Origin: Arthrobacter sp. EpRS71
GTDB taxonomy: Bacteria; Actinomycetota; Actinomycetes; Actinomycetales; Micrococcaceae
Reading direction: 5' to 3'
Length of the DNA stretch: 64,000 bases
Assembly (NCBI RefSeq): GCF_001512285.1
Contig: NZ_LNUV01000004.1
Coordinates: 186,001 to 250,000 of the forward strand
Shown here: one piece after another, positions 44,028 to 52,879 of the stretch
Layout: each line of letters opens with the position of its first letter
Position numbering within the stretch: position 1 is the first letter of the stretch
The notes under the pieces: generated by a model
Database searches by the model: none
Seen by the model: the letters and a program-made list of their open reading frames with translations, nothing else
Told to the model about the DNA's origin: nothing
Position numbers and translations under genes: made by a program

Positions 44028-45050
44028 TCAGCGCGATATGTGCTCCCGGTCGTAGCGCTGGACAACCGAGATTGGCCAGGTAGAGCAGGAATTTGGATCG
44101 TCTGGGTTAGCATCACGCTCGGCTTGGTAATCAGATGCTAGATCAGTAATGCCAATCGTCTCGACTGCAGCCTTCCAGCCACCCATGCCTTCGATCTGTT
44201 TTGGAACCCAGACGTTGGCTGCGCCGTTTAAGGCGTCCCAACTCTTCGGGTTTACCGCCCGATCAATGTAGATGCCGCCCTCAGGCGCTCTCTTCGCGAT
44301 TGACGGGAATGGGACAACACCCATCAACGCCGCTGCTTGAAACTGCGTCATGGACCACGGTGGTGTCTTGAAGTAGTACCAACTGGCGGCACACACCCCG
44401 TAGAGGTTAGGACCGAACTGCGCGTAGTTGAGATACAGCTCAACGAGGCGCTCAGGAGGAAGTGTTAGTGCGAACTCCGTGGCCAAGACCGCTTCGAGTC
44501 CTTTGCGGAGACCGTTTTGATCAGGCCACAGGAAGATGTTCTTCACGAGCTGCTGGGGAATGGTTGAACCGCTCGGATCAGTTTCGCCCTTTATGTACGC
44601 TTCGACGCGCTTCTGAAAGTCGTCAACTGGGAAGGCGCCAACTCTGGTGCCTAGTTGCTGATCTTCGTGGGCGATGGTAGCTGCGATTGCGTATCGACTG
44701 ATGTGTTTAAGAGAGACGAACTGGTACGTGATCGGCTCGCCGTCCTGGAGCATGTACGACGTTCGAGGCGGCGTGAACCAGAGGAACGAAACAGCTGCGA
44801 GTTCACTCACGACGACCAGGCTGAGCAGCGTCAAAAAGGTCCTACGGACTAGGCGGCGGAACCAGCCTTTGCGCTTGCGTGGCTTTGGTTGAGGTGGGGG
44901 AGTGGGGACAGGTTGTGGTTGGTCTGAAGGCTCTGTCGGCCCGCCAGGTAGCGGGGCGATGGCGACCTTCGGAATATCTTCGGTGGTTGGGTTATGGGTA
45001 GACGGACGAGGGTATTTCTCATCCAAATTCGTAGCAACAGAGGGCTCCAT
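44028..45050 (-). CDS. monofunctional peptidoglycan glycosyltransferase (GT51, MtgA-like)
   Basis: GT51 enzymes polymerise lipid II into glycan chains. The 340 residues comprise a Pro-rich cytoplasmic part, a membrane anchor (72-92) and the enzyme domain. Signature blocks are ATIAHEDQQ with Glu129, GSTIPQQLVKNIFLW (161-175), RKGLEAVLATEFAL and RLVELYLNYAQFGPNLYG with Glu204. Both catalytic glutamates are kept. No transpeptidase domain follows. AGGAG is 6 bases before the ATG. A synthesis enzyme in a phage is unexpected. Confidence 0.88.
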   Translation of the reverse strand: MEPSVATNLDEKYPRPSTHNPTTEDIPKVAIAPLPGGPTEPSDQPQPVPTPPPQPKPRKRKGWFRRLVRRTFLTLLSLVVVSELAAVSFLWFTPPRTSYMLQDGEPITYQFVSLKHISRYAIAATIAHEDQQLGTRVGAFPVDDFQKRVEAYIKGETDPSGSTIPQQLVKNIFLWPDQNGLRKGLEAVLATEFALTLPPERLVELYLNYAQFGPNLYGVCAASWYYFKTPPWSMTQFQAAALMGVVPFPSIAKRAPEGGIYIDRAVNPKSWDALNGAANVWVPKQIEGMGGWKAAVETIGITDLASDYQAERDANPDDPNSCSTWPISVVQRYDREHISR

Positions 45051-45197
45051 GGCGCGCTCCTACTTAGATGCACTACGCCCCTTAGGGAAAAAGGGGTTGA
45101 AGTTTCTAGCTTAGACCTGTTTCGAGTACCGGGTCAAAGAGTAGCTCCGATAGTAGGCTTCCATTTATTCACCGATTGTGCATAAATAGTGGCACTT

Positions 45198-45740
45198 ATG
45201 GCAGACCTAGAAACATCAGAACTCCAAGAAGAAAAGAACAAAGGCGGACGACCGCTCAAGTTCGCGACTGTGGCTGAACTCAAGCAGCAGATCGAAACGT
45301 ACTTCAACACCTGTGATCCTCACACTGAGATGCGTCGCGTTGAATCCGGCGTCAAGAACGACGGCACCACCAACTGGGTCACTCGCGAAGTAATGACTGA
45401 TCAACGTCCCTACACGATCCTTGGTCTTGCCAGGGCTCTAAAGACGAGTCGCGAGACGCTACTTGATTATGAGTCTGGCAAGTACGACGACCGCGATGAT
45501 GCGGACGAATCAGGTGACACCTTTTCTGACGCTATAAAGCTGGCCAAGTCACGAATTAACGAGCAAGTTGAAGAGCGCATGCTTAGTGGTGCTGCTCCTG
45601 GCTCTGCGTCCATCTTCTGGCTGAAGAACAATGCTCAGTGGAAGGACAGATCAGAAGTCGATCATCAAAGTGGCGGTAAGCCGATGACGGCGCTTGTGGA
45701 GATCGTCCGAAGTGGGGACCGAGCCGACAGTCAAGATTAA
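45198..45740 (+). CDS. terminase small subunit
   Basis: The small subunit recognises phage DNA for packaging. The 180-residue protein has GGRPLKFATVAELKQQIETY, YTILGLARALKTSRETLLDY, then INEQVEERMLSG and ASIFWLKNNAQWKDR. This is the gp3-type small terminase family with a helix-turn-helix in the middle. ATG at 45198 is used; CATAAA 12 bases upstream suggests a short leader. It is the first gene of the late structural operon. Confidence 0.85.
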   Translation: MADLETSELQEEKNKGGRPLKFATVAELKQQIETYFNTCDPHTEMRRVESGVKNDGTTNWVTREVMTDQRPYTILGLARALKTSRETLLDYESGKYDDRDDADESGDTFSDAIKLAKSRINEQVEERMLSGAAPGSASIFWLKNNAQWKDRSEVDHQSGGKPMTALVEIVRSGDRADSQD

Positions 45741-47013
45741 GTTCCTCGAAGAGTACGAGGAGCTGTTCAACGAAGATCTGCGCAACATCGTGTTCCACGG
45801 TGGGCGTGGCTCAGGTAAGTCCAAGCACGTCGGTCTAGCGCTCATTCTCCGTGGCCGCACTAAACGGCTTCGCATCCTTTGTACCCGTGAGCTGCAGAAC
45901 ACCATTGCTGACTCTGTACACAAGCTCCTATCCGACATCATCAACGAGTACGGCTTCACTGATTACGAGATCACTGAGAAGCAGATCCGCAACACCATCA
46001 CTGGGACCGAGTTCTTCTTCAAAGGGCTGAGGCACAACGCAACAGAGGTTAAGTCCACTGAGGGCATCGACATCGCGTGGGTTGAGGAAGCTCAAAGCAT
46101 TAGCGAAGCCAGCCTGAAGGTGCTCATCCCGACAGTACGTAAGCCTGGAAGCCAGCTGATCTACACGTTCAACCGCATGAACGAGCTGGACCCGGTCTAC
46201 GTCCGTTACTGCAAGGCTGATCGTCCCCGCACCTATGTCCGCAAGGTCAACTACGACGTTCTGGAGCGTGCCGGCCTTTTCCCTGCCGAACTCCGTGAAG
46301 AGATGGAAGCTGACAAAGCGGCCAGCCTGGATCTCTATGCTCACGTCTGGCTAGGTGAGCCGATTGCTCAGTCCGACACTTCCATCCTCAGCCGTACCGC
46401 CATCCTGGAAGCGATGGAGCGCAGCGTCAGTGATGAAGGTGCCATCGAAGTAGGCGTCGACGTTGCTCGCATGGGAGATGACCGGACAGTTTTCAAGATG
46501 CGTGAGGGGCTCAAAGAAGTAGGGACCAAGACCTACACCAAGCTCCGGACCACTGAGGTCTGCGACAAGCTGGAGCTGTTTGTGAACTTCGACAAGACGG
46601 TCCTGATCAAGATCGATGACACTGGCGTTGGTGGCGGAGTGACTGACGAGATGATGAAGCGCGGGTACGCAGTCATGCCGTTGAACTTTGGAGCCTCAGC
46701 TGCCGATCCTGATAAGTATCCGAACCTCATTAGCGAGGCGTGGTTCTATTTGGCTAGCATCATCGACACGATCGACATCGGCATGAACGACGACCTACTC
46801 ATGGAGCTGTCCACCCGCCAATGGAAGATGGATTCAAAAGGACGCCGCGGAGTTGAGAGTAAAGCCGACTACAAGAAGCGTGGCTTTCGCTCACCAGATA
46901 ATGCTGATGCCCTCATCATGTGTTTTTACAACAATGCGCCACAGCCTATTGATGATCAGGAAGATGATGACTATGAGTCGATTACGTCCGGATTGCTAGA
47001 CGAAAGCTTTTAA
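45712..47013 (+). CDS. terminase large subunit (PBSX family)
   Basis: This ATPase-nuclease drives DNA packaging. Walker A HGGRGSGKS is at residues 29-37, Walker B IDIAWVEEAQ follows, and the nuclease domain begins EVGVDVARMGDDRTVF. IKIDDTGVGGGVTD and SPDNADALIMCFYN are typical of the large terminase nuclease half. GTG at 45712, 9 bases after TGGAGA, gives 433 residues and overlaps the small subunit by 29 bases. Confidence 0.92.
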   Translation: MGTEPTVKIKFLEEYEELFNEDLRNIVFHGGRGSGKSKHVGLALILRGRTKRLRILCTRELQNTIADSVHKLLSDIINEYGFTDYEITEKQIRNTITGTEFFFKGLRHNATEVKSTEGIDIAWVEEAQSISEASLKVLIPTVRKPGSQLIYTFNRMNELDPVYVRYCKADRPRTYVRKVNYDVLERAGLFPAELREEMEADKAASLDLYAHVWLGEPIAQSDTSILSRTAILEAMERSVSDEGAIEVGVDVARMGDDRTVFKMREGLKEVGTKTYTKLRTTEVCDKLELFVNFDKTVLIKIDDTGVGGGVTDEMMKRGYAVMPLNFGASAADPDKYPNLISEAWFYLASIIDTIDIGMNDDLLMELSTRQWKMDSKGRRGVESKADYKKRGFRSPDNADALIMCFYNNAPQPIDDQEDDDYESITSGLLDESF

Positions 47014-47033
47014 GTATCGTATTTTGAAGGAAG

Positions 47034-48356
47034 ATGAAAGATAAGCCCGACAAGTTAAAAGAAATAGGAACCTCAGGTGTTGCTATTACTGGTGGACTTA
47101 TCACAGGGGAAGAATACAACCCTAAACTCTCTGGCCTTTCAGCCATCAAGACCTACGACGAGATGCGCCGCAGCGACGCCACGGTCAACGCTGCTCTTAC
47201 TGCCGTGAAGCTGCCGATCCTCAGTGCAGACTACTCGATCGACCCAGCCTCAGATGATGACGCTGACAAGGAAGTGGCTGAGTTCGTTCATGACTGTCTC
47301 TTCCACATCGTCGACTGGTCGCAATTCCTAGAGGAAGCGCTGACGTTCCTCGACTTCGGTCATGACGTACACGAGATGGTGTTCGAACCACGGGAGGTCA
47401 ACGGTCAACTCAAGATCGCCCTGGTCAAGCTCGGTTACCGCAAGCAGACCACTATCCAGAAGTGGGAGACCAAGGACGGCAAGCCAGGCATCTACCAGCG
47501 AGACAACACCGGGGGAGACTTCTCGATCCCCGCTGAGAAGTTGGTCCGCTTCACCTACAAGCAAGAAGGCGACAACTACGAGGGCATCTCTATCCTGCGT
47601 GCTGCCTTCAAGCACTGGTACATCAAAGACAAGCTGTACCGCATTGATGCTGTGGGCCATGAGCGTCACGCACTTGGGGTTATCGATGTCACCACGCCAA
47701 CTGGTGCCACTGACAAGGACAAGAAGATGATGCGCCAGATGGTGCGCAACCTTCGCGCCAATGAAGAGTCTTACATCGAGCACCCTGACGGCTGGCTCGT
47801 CCAGTTCCTCGATATGAAGGCGAACTCACTCAAAGACGTTGAGCCTTCGATTAACCACCATGACCGCCAGATCATGAAGAACGTCCTTGCGCAGTTCCTT
47901 GAGATCGGGGCATCAGGCGGTACTGGCACTCGCTCTACATCGGAGGACCACAGCCGTCTGTTCGAGCTGGCAGTGCAGTCAGTGGCGCGCCGCCTAGTCC
48001 AGGTGCTGCAGAACACCGTTGTTCGAACCCTGGTTGATCTCAACTACACAGACCGTGAGTATCCAACGCTGCGCGTGGGCAATATCAGTGACGACAACAT
48101 TCCAGTCATGAGCGAGGCAATCAAGAAGTTCGTTGATGCTGGTGTCCTTCACCCTCGTCCTATCGACGAGAACAGTACCCGCAAGATGATCGGTTGGTCT
48201 GAGCTCACCGAGGATGAACTCAAAGAGGCAGAGAAAGCCAAGAAGGAACAACCGGCTAAGAAGCCTGAGGTTGTCGATGCAGACATCTCAGAAGCTCGCC
48301 GCATCCATGCATCAGTAACGGAGCAGCTCTATGGCAACACGAGCCGAGCTGCTTGA
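47034..48356 (+). CDS. portal protein (DUF935, Mu gp29-like)
   Basis: The portal forms the dodecameric ring through which DNA enters. The 440-residue protein has YDEMRRSDATVNAALTAVKL, FLDFGHDVHEMVFEP, PAEKLVRFTYKQEGDNYEGI and a Lys/Glu-rich tail. These fit DUF935, the Mu gp29 family. ATG at 47034 has AAGGAAG upstream. Confidence 0.85.
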   Translation: MKDKPDKLKEIGTSGVAITGGLITGEEYNPKLSGLSAIKTYDEMRRSDATVNAALTAVKLPILSADYSIDPASDDDADKEVAEFVHDCLFHIVDWSQFLEEALTFLDFGHDVHEMVFEPREVNGQLKIALVKLGYRKQTTIQKWETKDGKPGIYQRDNTGGDFSIPAEKLVRFTYKQEGDNYEGISILRAAFKHWYIKDKLYRIDAVGHERHALGVIDVTTPTGATDKDKKMMRQMVRNLRANEESYIEHPDGWLVQFLDMKANSLKDVEPSINHHDRQIMKNVLAQFLEIGASGGTGTRSTSEDHSRLFELAVQSVARRLVQVLQNTVVRTLVDLNYTDREYPTLRVGNISDDNIPVMSEAIKKFVDAGVLHPRPIDENSTRKMIGWSELTEDELKEAEKAKKEQPAKKPEVVDADISEARRIHASVTEQLYGNTSRAA

Positions 48357-49140
48357 GGCTAGAGAAAAGCTCCACGTAGCCATTCACGCCGCGGAGGAGT
48401 GGCAGGACAGCTACAAGGCGAGTCCGATTACCTTTGCGGACTTACTACGCCTAGAAGCGGCCTTAGAAACAGCCGTAGCTGAATATCTGCACGAGCTATC
48501 TACCCGTGCGGTGGATTACGTGGATTGGTCCCGCTTGCCTGAACCGATCAAAGCAGACGCCGGCCCGGTGGCTAACAACGACGATCCAGTCTGGAAACAG
48601 GAGCAGATCTTGCTGACTGCTGCTGTCATCGACATCATCACTGACCTGGTGGCGACCGGTGCTGTTGCAGGAGAGACGCTCTACGCCATCCCGGTTGGCT
48701 ACTCTACGCTTGAGTTCGCCTCACTAGACGAAGCGATCATGCAGGCTGCCAGGAAGCTGACCGCTGACATGGTTTCAAACGTCACTGAGACAACACGCAA
48801 GCTCATCCGTGAATCAGTGGCTAAGAGTATTGCCCTGGGGGAGACAGCTGACTACGCGACCGTGCGCCTCATGAACATGATCGATAACCCGATCCGTGCG
48901 ACCATCATTGCTCAGACTGAACCAGTCAACGCTTACCAGGCAGGGCTCAAGCTCTACGCCGTGCAGAGTGGGGCTAAGTCAAAGACCTGGGACGGACTCA
49001 GTGGAGCCTGCAAGATATGTTCTCCGGTTATCGGTAAGACCCTCGAACTCGATGAATTGTTTGTCCTGGCGAATGGGAAACAAGTCGATAGGCCTGCGGG
49101 TCATCCGCGCTGTCGCTGTTCATTGATTTACGCGTATTAG
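48331..49140 (+). CDS. head morphogenesis protein (Mu gpF-like)
   Basis: The 269-residue protein has a long helical first part and a C-terminal domain with IIAQTEPVNAYQAG, KTWDGLSGACKICSPVIG and AGHPRCRCSLIY. The CxxC and HPRCRC cluster is the usual signature of Mu gpF/SPP1 gp7-type minor head proteins. It overlaps the portal gene by 26 bases. Confidence 0.85.
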   Translation: MATRAELLEAREKLHVAIHAAEEWQDSYKASPITFADLLRLEAALETAVAEYLHELSTRAVDYVDWSRLPEPIKADAGPVANNDDPVWKQEQILLTAAVIDIITDLVATGAVAGETLYAIPVGYSTLEFASLDEAIMQAARKLTADMVSNVTETTRKLIRESVAKSIALGETADYATVRLMNMIDNPIRATIIAQTEPVNAYQAGLKLYAVQSGAKSKTWDGLSGACKICSPVIGKTLELDELFVLANGKQVDRPAGHPRCRCSLIYAY

Positions 49141-49189
49141 CCATTATTCCTATTGACATAAACCCTTGATTCTAAGACATTAAGGACAT

Positions 49190-50311
49190 ATGGCAATAAA
49201 AGGATTTCACAACCTAGTAAAAATCAGTGCCGACGCTGATGGCAATGCTCCTAAAACAATTGAGCTTCTTCGAACCGGAAAATGGAACACTCCATGGCAC
49301 GGTGACTTTGAAATCACTAGGGAAGACATCCAGCAGTTCGTCCTCCACGCTTCGATCGGTGTGGGGCTCGTCCAGGCTGATCCAAAAATTCCTCTGAACT
49401 ATGGCCACGCCTCTTATGACAAGGCCGCCGGCTGGATTCCATCGGTGTACGCCAGCGACGACGGTGAAGCTCTCCTGGGCGATCCTGACTGGACCCCAGC
49501 TGCCGTACAGGCAATTAAGGACGGCGAGTGGAAGTACATCTCTCCTGAGTTCAACCCGAGCTCATACCCATGGGAAGACCCAGAGGAAGAGTTCCACTTC
49601 GTCAAGAACGTGATCACGGGCGCTGCCCTGACCAACATCCCACTATTCAAGAAGCTGAAGCCGATCCAGGCCTCCCGTCTCCCTGTCCAACCAGTGAAGG
49701 CGGATGCCACCGGCACCAGTGATAACAGTAAAGGAGACAACATGACGTTAGAAGAGATTCGCGCCAAAGAGGTTGCTGAGCTGAACGACGAAGAAAAAGC
49801 GTTCTTGGCTGAGCACAAATCAGAACTAAGTGCAGAGGACCTTGAAAAGTACGGCCTCAAAGGAGCTGAGGCTGACAAACCAGCTGACGAAGATGAAGAG
49901 AAGCCAGAACCTAGCAAGGTTGAGGCAAGCGCCATCAAGGGGCTCACTGACGCAGAGATCACTCAGCTCCGCGCTGATGCAGAAGCTGGTCGTGAAGCGA
50001 AGCGAGAACTAGAAGAGAACAGGGCTCGTACCTTCGTCCAGGCAAGCATCAAAGCAGGCCGCGTGAAATCAGATCAACAAGACGCCGCCGTCAAGCTACT
50101 TCTCGCATCGAAGGGTGAGCAGCGCACCCGACTGGAGGCATTCATCAACGGCCTTCCAGAGAACAAGCTGATCACTGCTGACGAGCTCGGTAGCGGCAAG
50201 GGCGGTGACGAAGCTCCTGTTGAGCTGTCGGACGAAGAGAAGTCATTGGCTTCAGACTTCGGCAACACACCCGAGGACATCGCTGAGTTCAAAAAACAGG
50301 AAAGTAAATAA
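49190..50311 (+). CDS. head maturation protease fused to scaffold (Mu gpI-like)
   Basis: The 373-residue protein has an N-terminal protease-like domain (about 1-165): PKIPLNYGHASYDKAAGWIP, GEWKYISPEFNPSS and GAALTNIPLF match Mu gpI. The second half is acidic and helical, as scaffolds are. A strong internal start at 49742 suggests separate production of the scaffold. The ATG follows ACATTAAGGACAT, a leader shared with the gene at 55284. TTGACA at 49153-49158 is a possible -35. Confidence 0.82.
   Translation: MAIKGFHNLVKISADADGNAPKTIELLRTGKWNTPWHGDFEITREDIQQFVLHASIGVGLVQADPKIPLNYGHASYDKAAGWIPSVYASDDGEALLGDPDWTPAAVQAIKDGEWKYISPEFNPSSYPWEDPEEEFHFVKNVITGAALTNIPLFKKLKPIQASRLPVQPVKADATGTSDNSKGDNMTLEEIRAKEVAELNDEEKAFLAEHKSELSAEDLEKYGLKGAEADKPADEDEEKPEPSKVEASAIKGLTDAEITQLRADAEAGREAKRELEENRARTFVQASIKAGRVKSDQQDAAVKLLLASKGEQRTRLEAFINGLPENKLITADELGSGKGGDEAPVELSDEEKSLASDFGNTPEDIAEFKKQESK
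49742..50311 (+). CDS. nested scaffold protein by internal start
   Basis: Inside the protease gene, AAAGGAG stands 5 bases before an in-frame ATG. Translation from here would give 189 residues of the acidic helical half (TLEEIRAKEVAELNDEEKAF onward). Lambda C/Nu3 and Mu I/Z use the same nested design. This is inferred from the sequence only. Confidence 0.55.
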   Translation: MTLEEIRAKEVAELNDEEKAFLAEHKSELSAEDLEKYGLKGAEADKPADEDEEKPEPSKVEASAIKGLTDAEITQLRADAEAGREAKRELEENRARTFVQASIKAGRVKSDQQDAAVKLLLASKGEQRTRLEAFINGLPENKLITADELGSGKGGDEAPVELSDEEKSLASDFGNTPEDIAEFKKQESK

Positions 50312-50327
50312 GAAAGGTCTATAGACG

Positions 50328-50726
50328 ATGGCAAATCTAACTGCATCAAAAGCTGACGAACGCCAAGAAGGTGTCTTAATCGACGTCGCCCTGGCAGCAG
50401 TCAAATTGTTCAAGGGATCAAACGTAAGCTTCAACGCTGCTGGCTACGCCAAAGGCTCATCTGACACTACTGGCGAAGCATTCGCTGGTGTGTCTTTAGA
50501 GACTGTCGACAACAGCGCAGGCGCTGCTGGTGACAAGTACGTCCGCATCTGGCGCGAAGGTGTCAGCTCAATGGGCTGCGTAAGCGCAACTCAGGCATGG
50601 GTAGGCCAAGACGTCTACGCCGTCGATGACAACCTGGTCGCCCTAGCTGCAACCACCACTAACGACGTCAAAGTCGGCAAGTGCGTCGGTTTCGTCAGCG
50701 CTACCGAAGTGCGAGTAAAAATCTAA
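50328..50726 (+). CDS. head decoration-like protein
   Basis: The 132-residue protein (ANLTASKADERQEGVLIDVA, then VYAVDDNLVALAATTTNDVK and VGKCVGFVSATEVRVKI) resembles DUF2190-type capsid decoration proteins, which stabilise the head. Its place just before the major capsid gene is the usual one. Confidence 0.7.
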   Translation: MANLTASKADERQEGVLIDVALAAVKLFKGSNVSFNAAGYAKGSSDTTGEAFAGVSLETVDNSAGAAGDKYVRIWREGVSSMGCVSATQAWVGQDVYAVDDNLVALAATTTNDVKVGKCVGFVSATEVRVKI

Positions 50727-50750
50727 ACCCGAATACAGAAAGGATAATAA

Positions 50751-51647
50751 ATGTCTGTAATCACACGTGAACTACTCCAAGCCCTTGATACGAACATCAG
50801 GGTCACTTGGCAAAAACGCTTCGAAGGCGCACCAAACACTGACGTTTGGAAGAAGATCGCTATGCCGGTCAACAGCAAGAGCATCAGCGAGAAATACTCG
50901 TTCCTAGGTACCGTTCCTGGGCTCCGTGAGTTCAAGTCTGAGCGTATCCCTGGCACGCTGTCTGGCTTCAACTACGAGATCACCAACAAGAAATGGGAAT
51001 CAACCCTTGATGTTGATCGTGACGTAATCGAAGACGACAACACTGGCCAGATCATGCTTGCCATCACTGGTCTCGCTACCAAGGCTGCTAAGCACTACAC
51101 ACAGCTGACAGCTAAAGCCTTCGAGCTTGGCTTCAGCACTCCGATCTATGACGGGCAGAACTTCTTCGACGCCGATCACACCACAGGTAGCAACTACCTT
51201 GGCACCGGCCAGGCTCTAACTCATGACAACCTTGACGCTGCAGAGCTGCTGCTCAACGGACAAACTGACGACCGTGGTGAACTACTTGGCTACGAAGGAA
51301 CGGCTCTGATCGTTGGACCTGCCTTGAAAGCAACCGCCAAGAAATTGGTGAACTCACGTCAGATCGTTGTTGACGGCGTCGCTCTCGATAACCCTCATTA
51401 CCAGGCCTACGAAGTCGTGGTCCTTCCGCATCTGTCTAAGACCTACAAGGGTTGGGCTCTGGCTGACCTGAGCGAAGGCATCTTGCCATTCATCATGCAG
51501 ATCCGTGTTGCGATCACTCTGTTGGCAAAGACTGACATCAACAGCGACCGTGCGTTCGACAAGGACATCTTCACTTGGGGAACACGTGCCCGTCACAACG
51601 TTGGCTTCGGCAACCACCAAACAATCGTAGGAGCTGTAGCACCTTAA
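50751..51647 (+). CDS. major capsid protein (Mu gpT-like)
   Basis: The 298-residue protein has the gpT pattern: SVITRELLQALDTNIRVTWQ, WKKIAMPVNSKSISEKYSFL, then KWESTLDVDRDVIEDDNTGQ and the C-terminal FTWGTRARHNVGFGNHQTIV. The head module is thus of Mu type, together with the DUF935 portal, gpF and gpI homologues. AAAGGA lies before the ATG. Confidence 0.87.
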   Translation: MSVITRELLQALDTNIRVTWQKRFEGAPNTDVWKKIAMPVNSKSISEKYSFLGTVPGLREFKSERIPGTLSGFNYEITNKKWESTLDVDRDVIEDDNTGQIMLAITGLATKAAKHYTQLTAKAFELGFSTPIYDGQNFFDADHTTGSNYLGTGQALTHDNLDAAELLLNGQTDDRGELLGYEGTALIVGPALKATAKKLVNSRQIVVDGVALDNPHYQAYEVVVLPHLSKTYKGWALADLSEGILPFIMQIRVAITLLAKTDINSDRAFDKDIFTWGTRARHNVGFGNHQTIVGAVAP

Positions 51648-51665
51648 TTGGGGCGCAGATGATCT

Positions 51666-52028
51666 ATGTATAAAGTCACACTTCCACGAGAGTTCCCTTA
51701 CGAGCAGCGCATTCGCGCTGGCGTCGTAGTGAACAAGGAACATGGGTACGAGGGCGAACTCACAACAGAGCAAGTGAAAGCCATCAAGGCTGACGGCATG
51801 TTCACCGTCGTCAAGATTCAAACTGAAGCAGACATAGAGGCAGCGGCTGCAAAAGCCAAGGCCGCTAAAGAAGCTGAAGAAAAGCTGGCCGCAGAAAAAG
51901 CTGCAAGCGAGGCAAAAGCCAAGGCTGAAGCAGAAGCGGAAGCCAAACGAGTTGCCGACGAGAAGGCAGCGGCTGAGGCAAAAGCCAAGGCTGAAGCAGA
52001 GAAGCACTCAGCCAACAAGCAAAAATAG
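51666..52028 (+). CDS. coiled-coil structural protein, 120 aa
   Basis: Residues 1-50 form a small domain (YKVTLPREFPYEQRIRAGVV). Residues 55-120 are a repetitive Ala/Lys/Glu coiled coil (AEEKLAAEKAASEAKAKAEA). It is probably a minor head or connector component. A terminator follows, so the head and tail parts of the operon are partly separated here. Confidence 0.65.
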   Translation: MYKVTLPREFPYEQRIRAGVVVNKEHGYEGELTTEQVKAIKADGMFTVVKIQTEADIEAAAAKAKAAKEAEEKLAAEKAASEAKAKAEAEAEAKRVADEKAAAEAKAKAEAEKHSANKQK

Positions 52029-52047
52029 TTCCCTTGCTGAGTCGAAG

Positions 52048-52075
52048 AGAGCGCCTACTACTGGCGCTCTTTTTT
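52048..52075. terminator. terminator between head genes and first leftward moron
   Basis: AGAGCGCC pairs with GGCGCTCT (52063-52070) across 7 bases, followed by TTTTT. It overlaps the end of the leftward gene and can serve both strands. It closely resembles the hairpin at 52856. Confidence 0.85.
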
Positions 52076-52693
52076 GTGTCCGCTGTATTGCCGTTCGAGC
52101 TTCTCGGACAAGTGGTCAAACACTTTTTCCTTGTCCTCTTCAAATTTCTTTTTGGCTTCCGGCTCCATGACCTTTACCACGATAGGACTGACTCCGCTGG
52201 CCTTTCGAAGAGTATTAACGAAAGCCAGCTTCTTCTCTTCAAAATCTTCGAGATTGAGAGATTCGCGCTCTCTATCGAGGGCCGGAAGGACCATGACGAT
52301 GCACTCATCATAGAGTGTCTTGCCGGTAGTCAGGGCGTCGTCGTGAGCGAAGAGCTCAAACTTTCCCCAGGCGTCCTGAAGAGCCAAGATGCCGTCCATC
52401 ACTGAGGTCAGGAAGTCGTTGGGTGTTAGCGCCTTGGCTGGATTGCTTTGTCCCCTGAAGGCAAGAGAGATGCTGTTTACAGCTTCCAGAAACTCAAGTC
52501 CGGCTGTCCGTGTATCGATCATGATGCGCTCAGCCTTTTCGCGCTTAGCTTTGCGAGTATCCGCTGAACGGGCCGACAGATAAGCGATCAGTGCACCGAA
52601 AAGTGTGGCACCGCCCGTCAGCGCCGGTACACCCCACCATGGAGCACCTTCGGTCTGAGCTGTGACCTCAGTGATCACCTGTTGGAGAAGCAT
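52058..52693 (-). CDS. membrane-anchored moron protein, 211 aa
   Basis: ATG at 52693 starts a protein with one membrane segment (VPALTGGATLFGALIAYLSA) after a short outer part, then a long cytoplasmic helical domain ending Lys/Glu-rich (EEDKEKVFDHLSEKLERQYS). It is leftward inside the rightward late operon and has its own terminator, which is the classic moron arrangement. The function is unknown; superinfection exclusion is possible. Confidence 0.65.
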   Translation of the reverse strand: MLLQQVITEVTAQTEGAPWWGVPALTGGATLFGALIAYLSARSADTRKAKREKAERIMIDTRTAGLEFLEAVNSISLAFRGQSNPAKALTPNDFLTSVMDGILALQDAWGKFELFAHDDALTTGKTLYDECIVMVLPALDRERESLNLEDFEEKKLAFVNTLRKASGVSPIVVKVMEPEAKKKFEEDKEKVFDHLSEKLERQYSGHKKERQ

Positions 52694-52748
52694 GGACAAA
52701 GAATATCAGTCTTTCTGAAATGCTTTATGCGTGCTTAAATATGGATAT

Positions 52749-52856
52749 ATGGCCACGACGGTACGAATGGATTCATTTCCAGAAATTAACATTGTTGAAC
52801 GTGGCGAGCTTCGACTTGACTACACTCCTGAAACAACGCTGCTTTTCGTAAAATGA
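52749..52856 (+). pseudogene. truncated copy of the connector gene's 5' end
   Basis: The frame encodes 35 residues, ATTVRMDSFPEINIVERGEL and a short divergent end. It matches the start of the connector protein at 53380 (ATTLRIDSFHDSNIVERSEL), and the DNA in front also matches (GTGCTTAAATA versus GTGTTTAAATG). It is therefore a diverged partial duplicate left between the two leftward morons. Confidence 0.75.
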
Positions 52857-52879
52857 GAGCGCCCGAAGGGGCGCTCTTT
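52856..52879. terminator. terminator next to the second moron
   Basis: AGAGCGCCC and GGGCGCTCT form a 9-base stem with a GAAG loop, followed by TTTA. It lies at the end of the leftward membrane gene and immediately after the truncated copy. Confidence 0.8.

Noticed and set aside
45078..45096. CCCCTT...AAGGGG inverted repeat before the terminase gene as a terminator
   Set aside because: Short stem at the start of two divergent genes; more likely part of the promoter region or chance.
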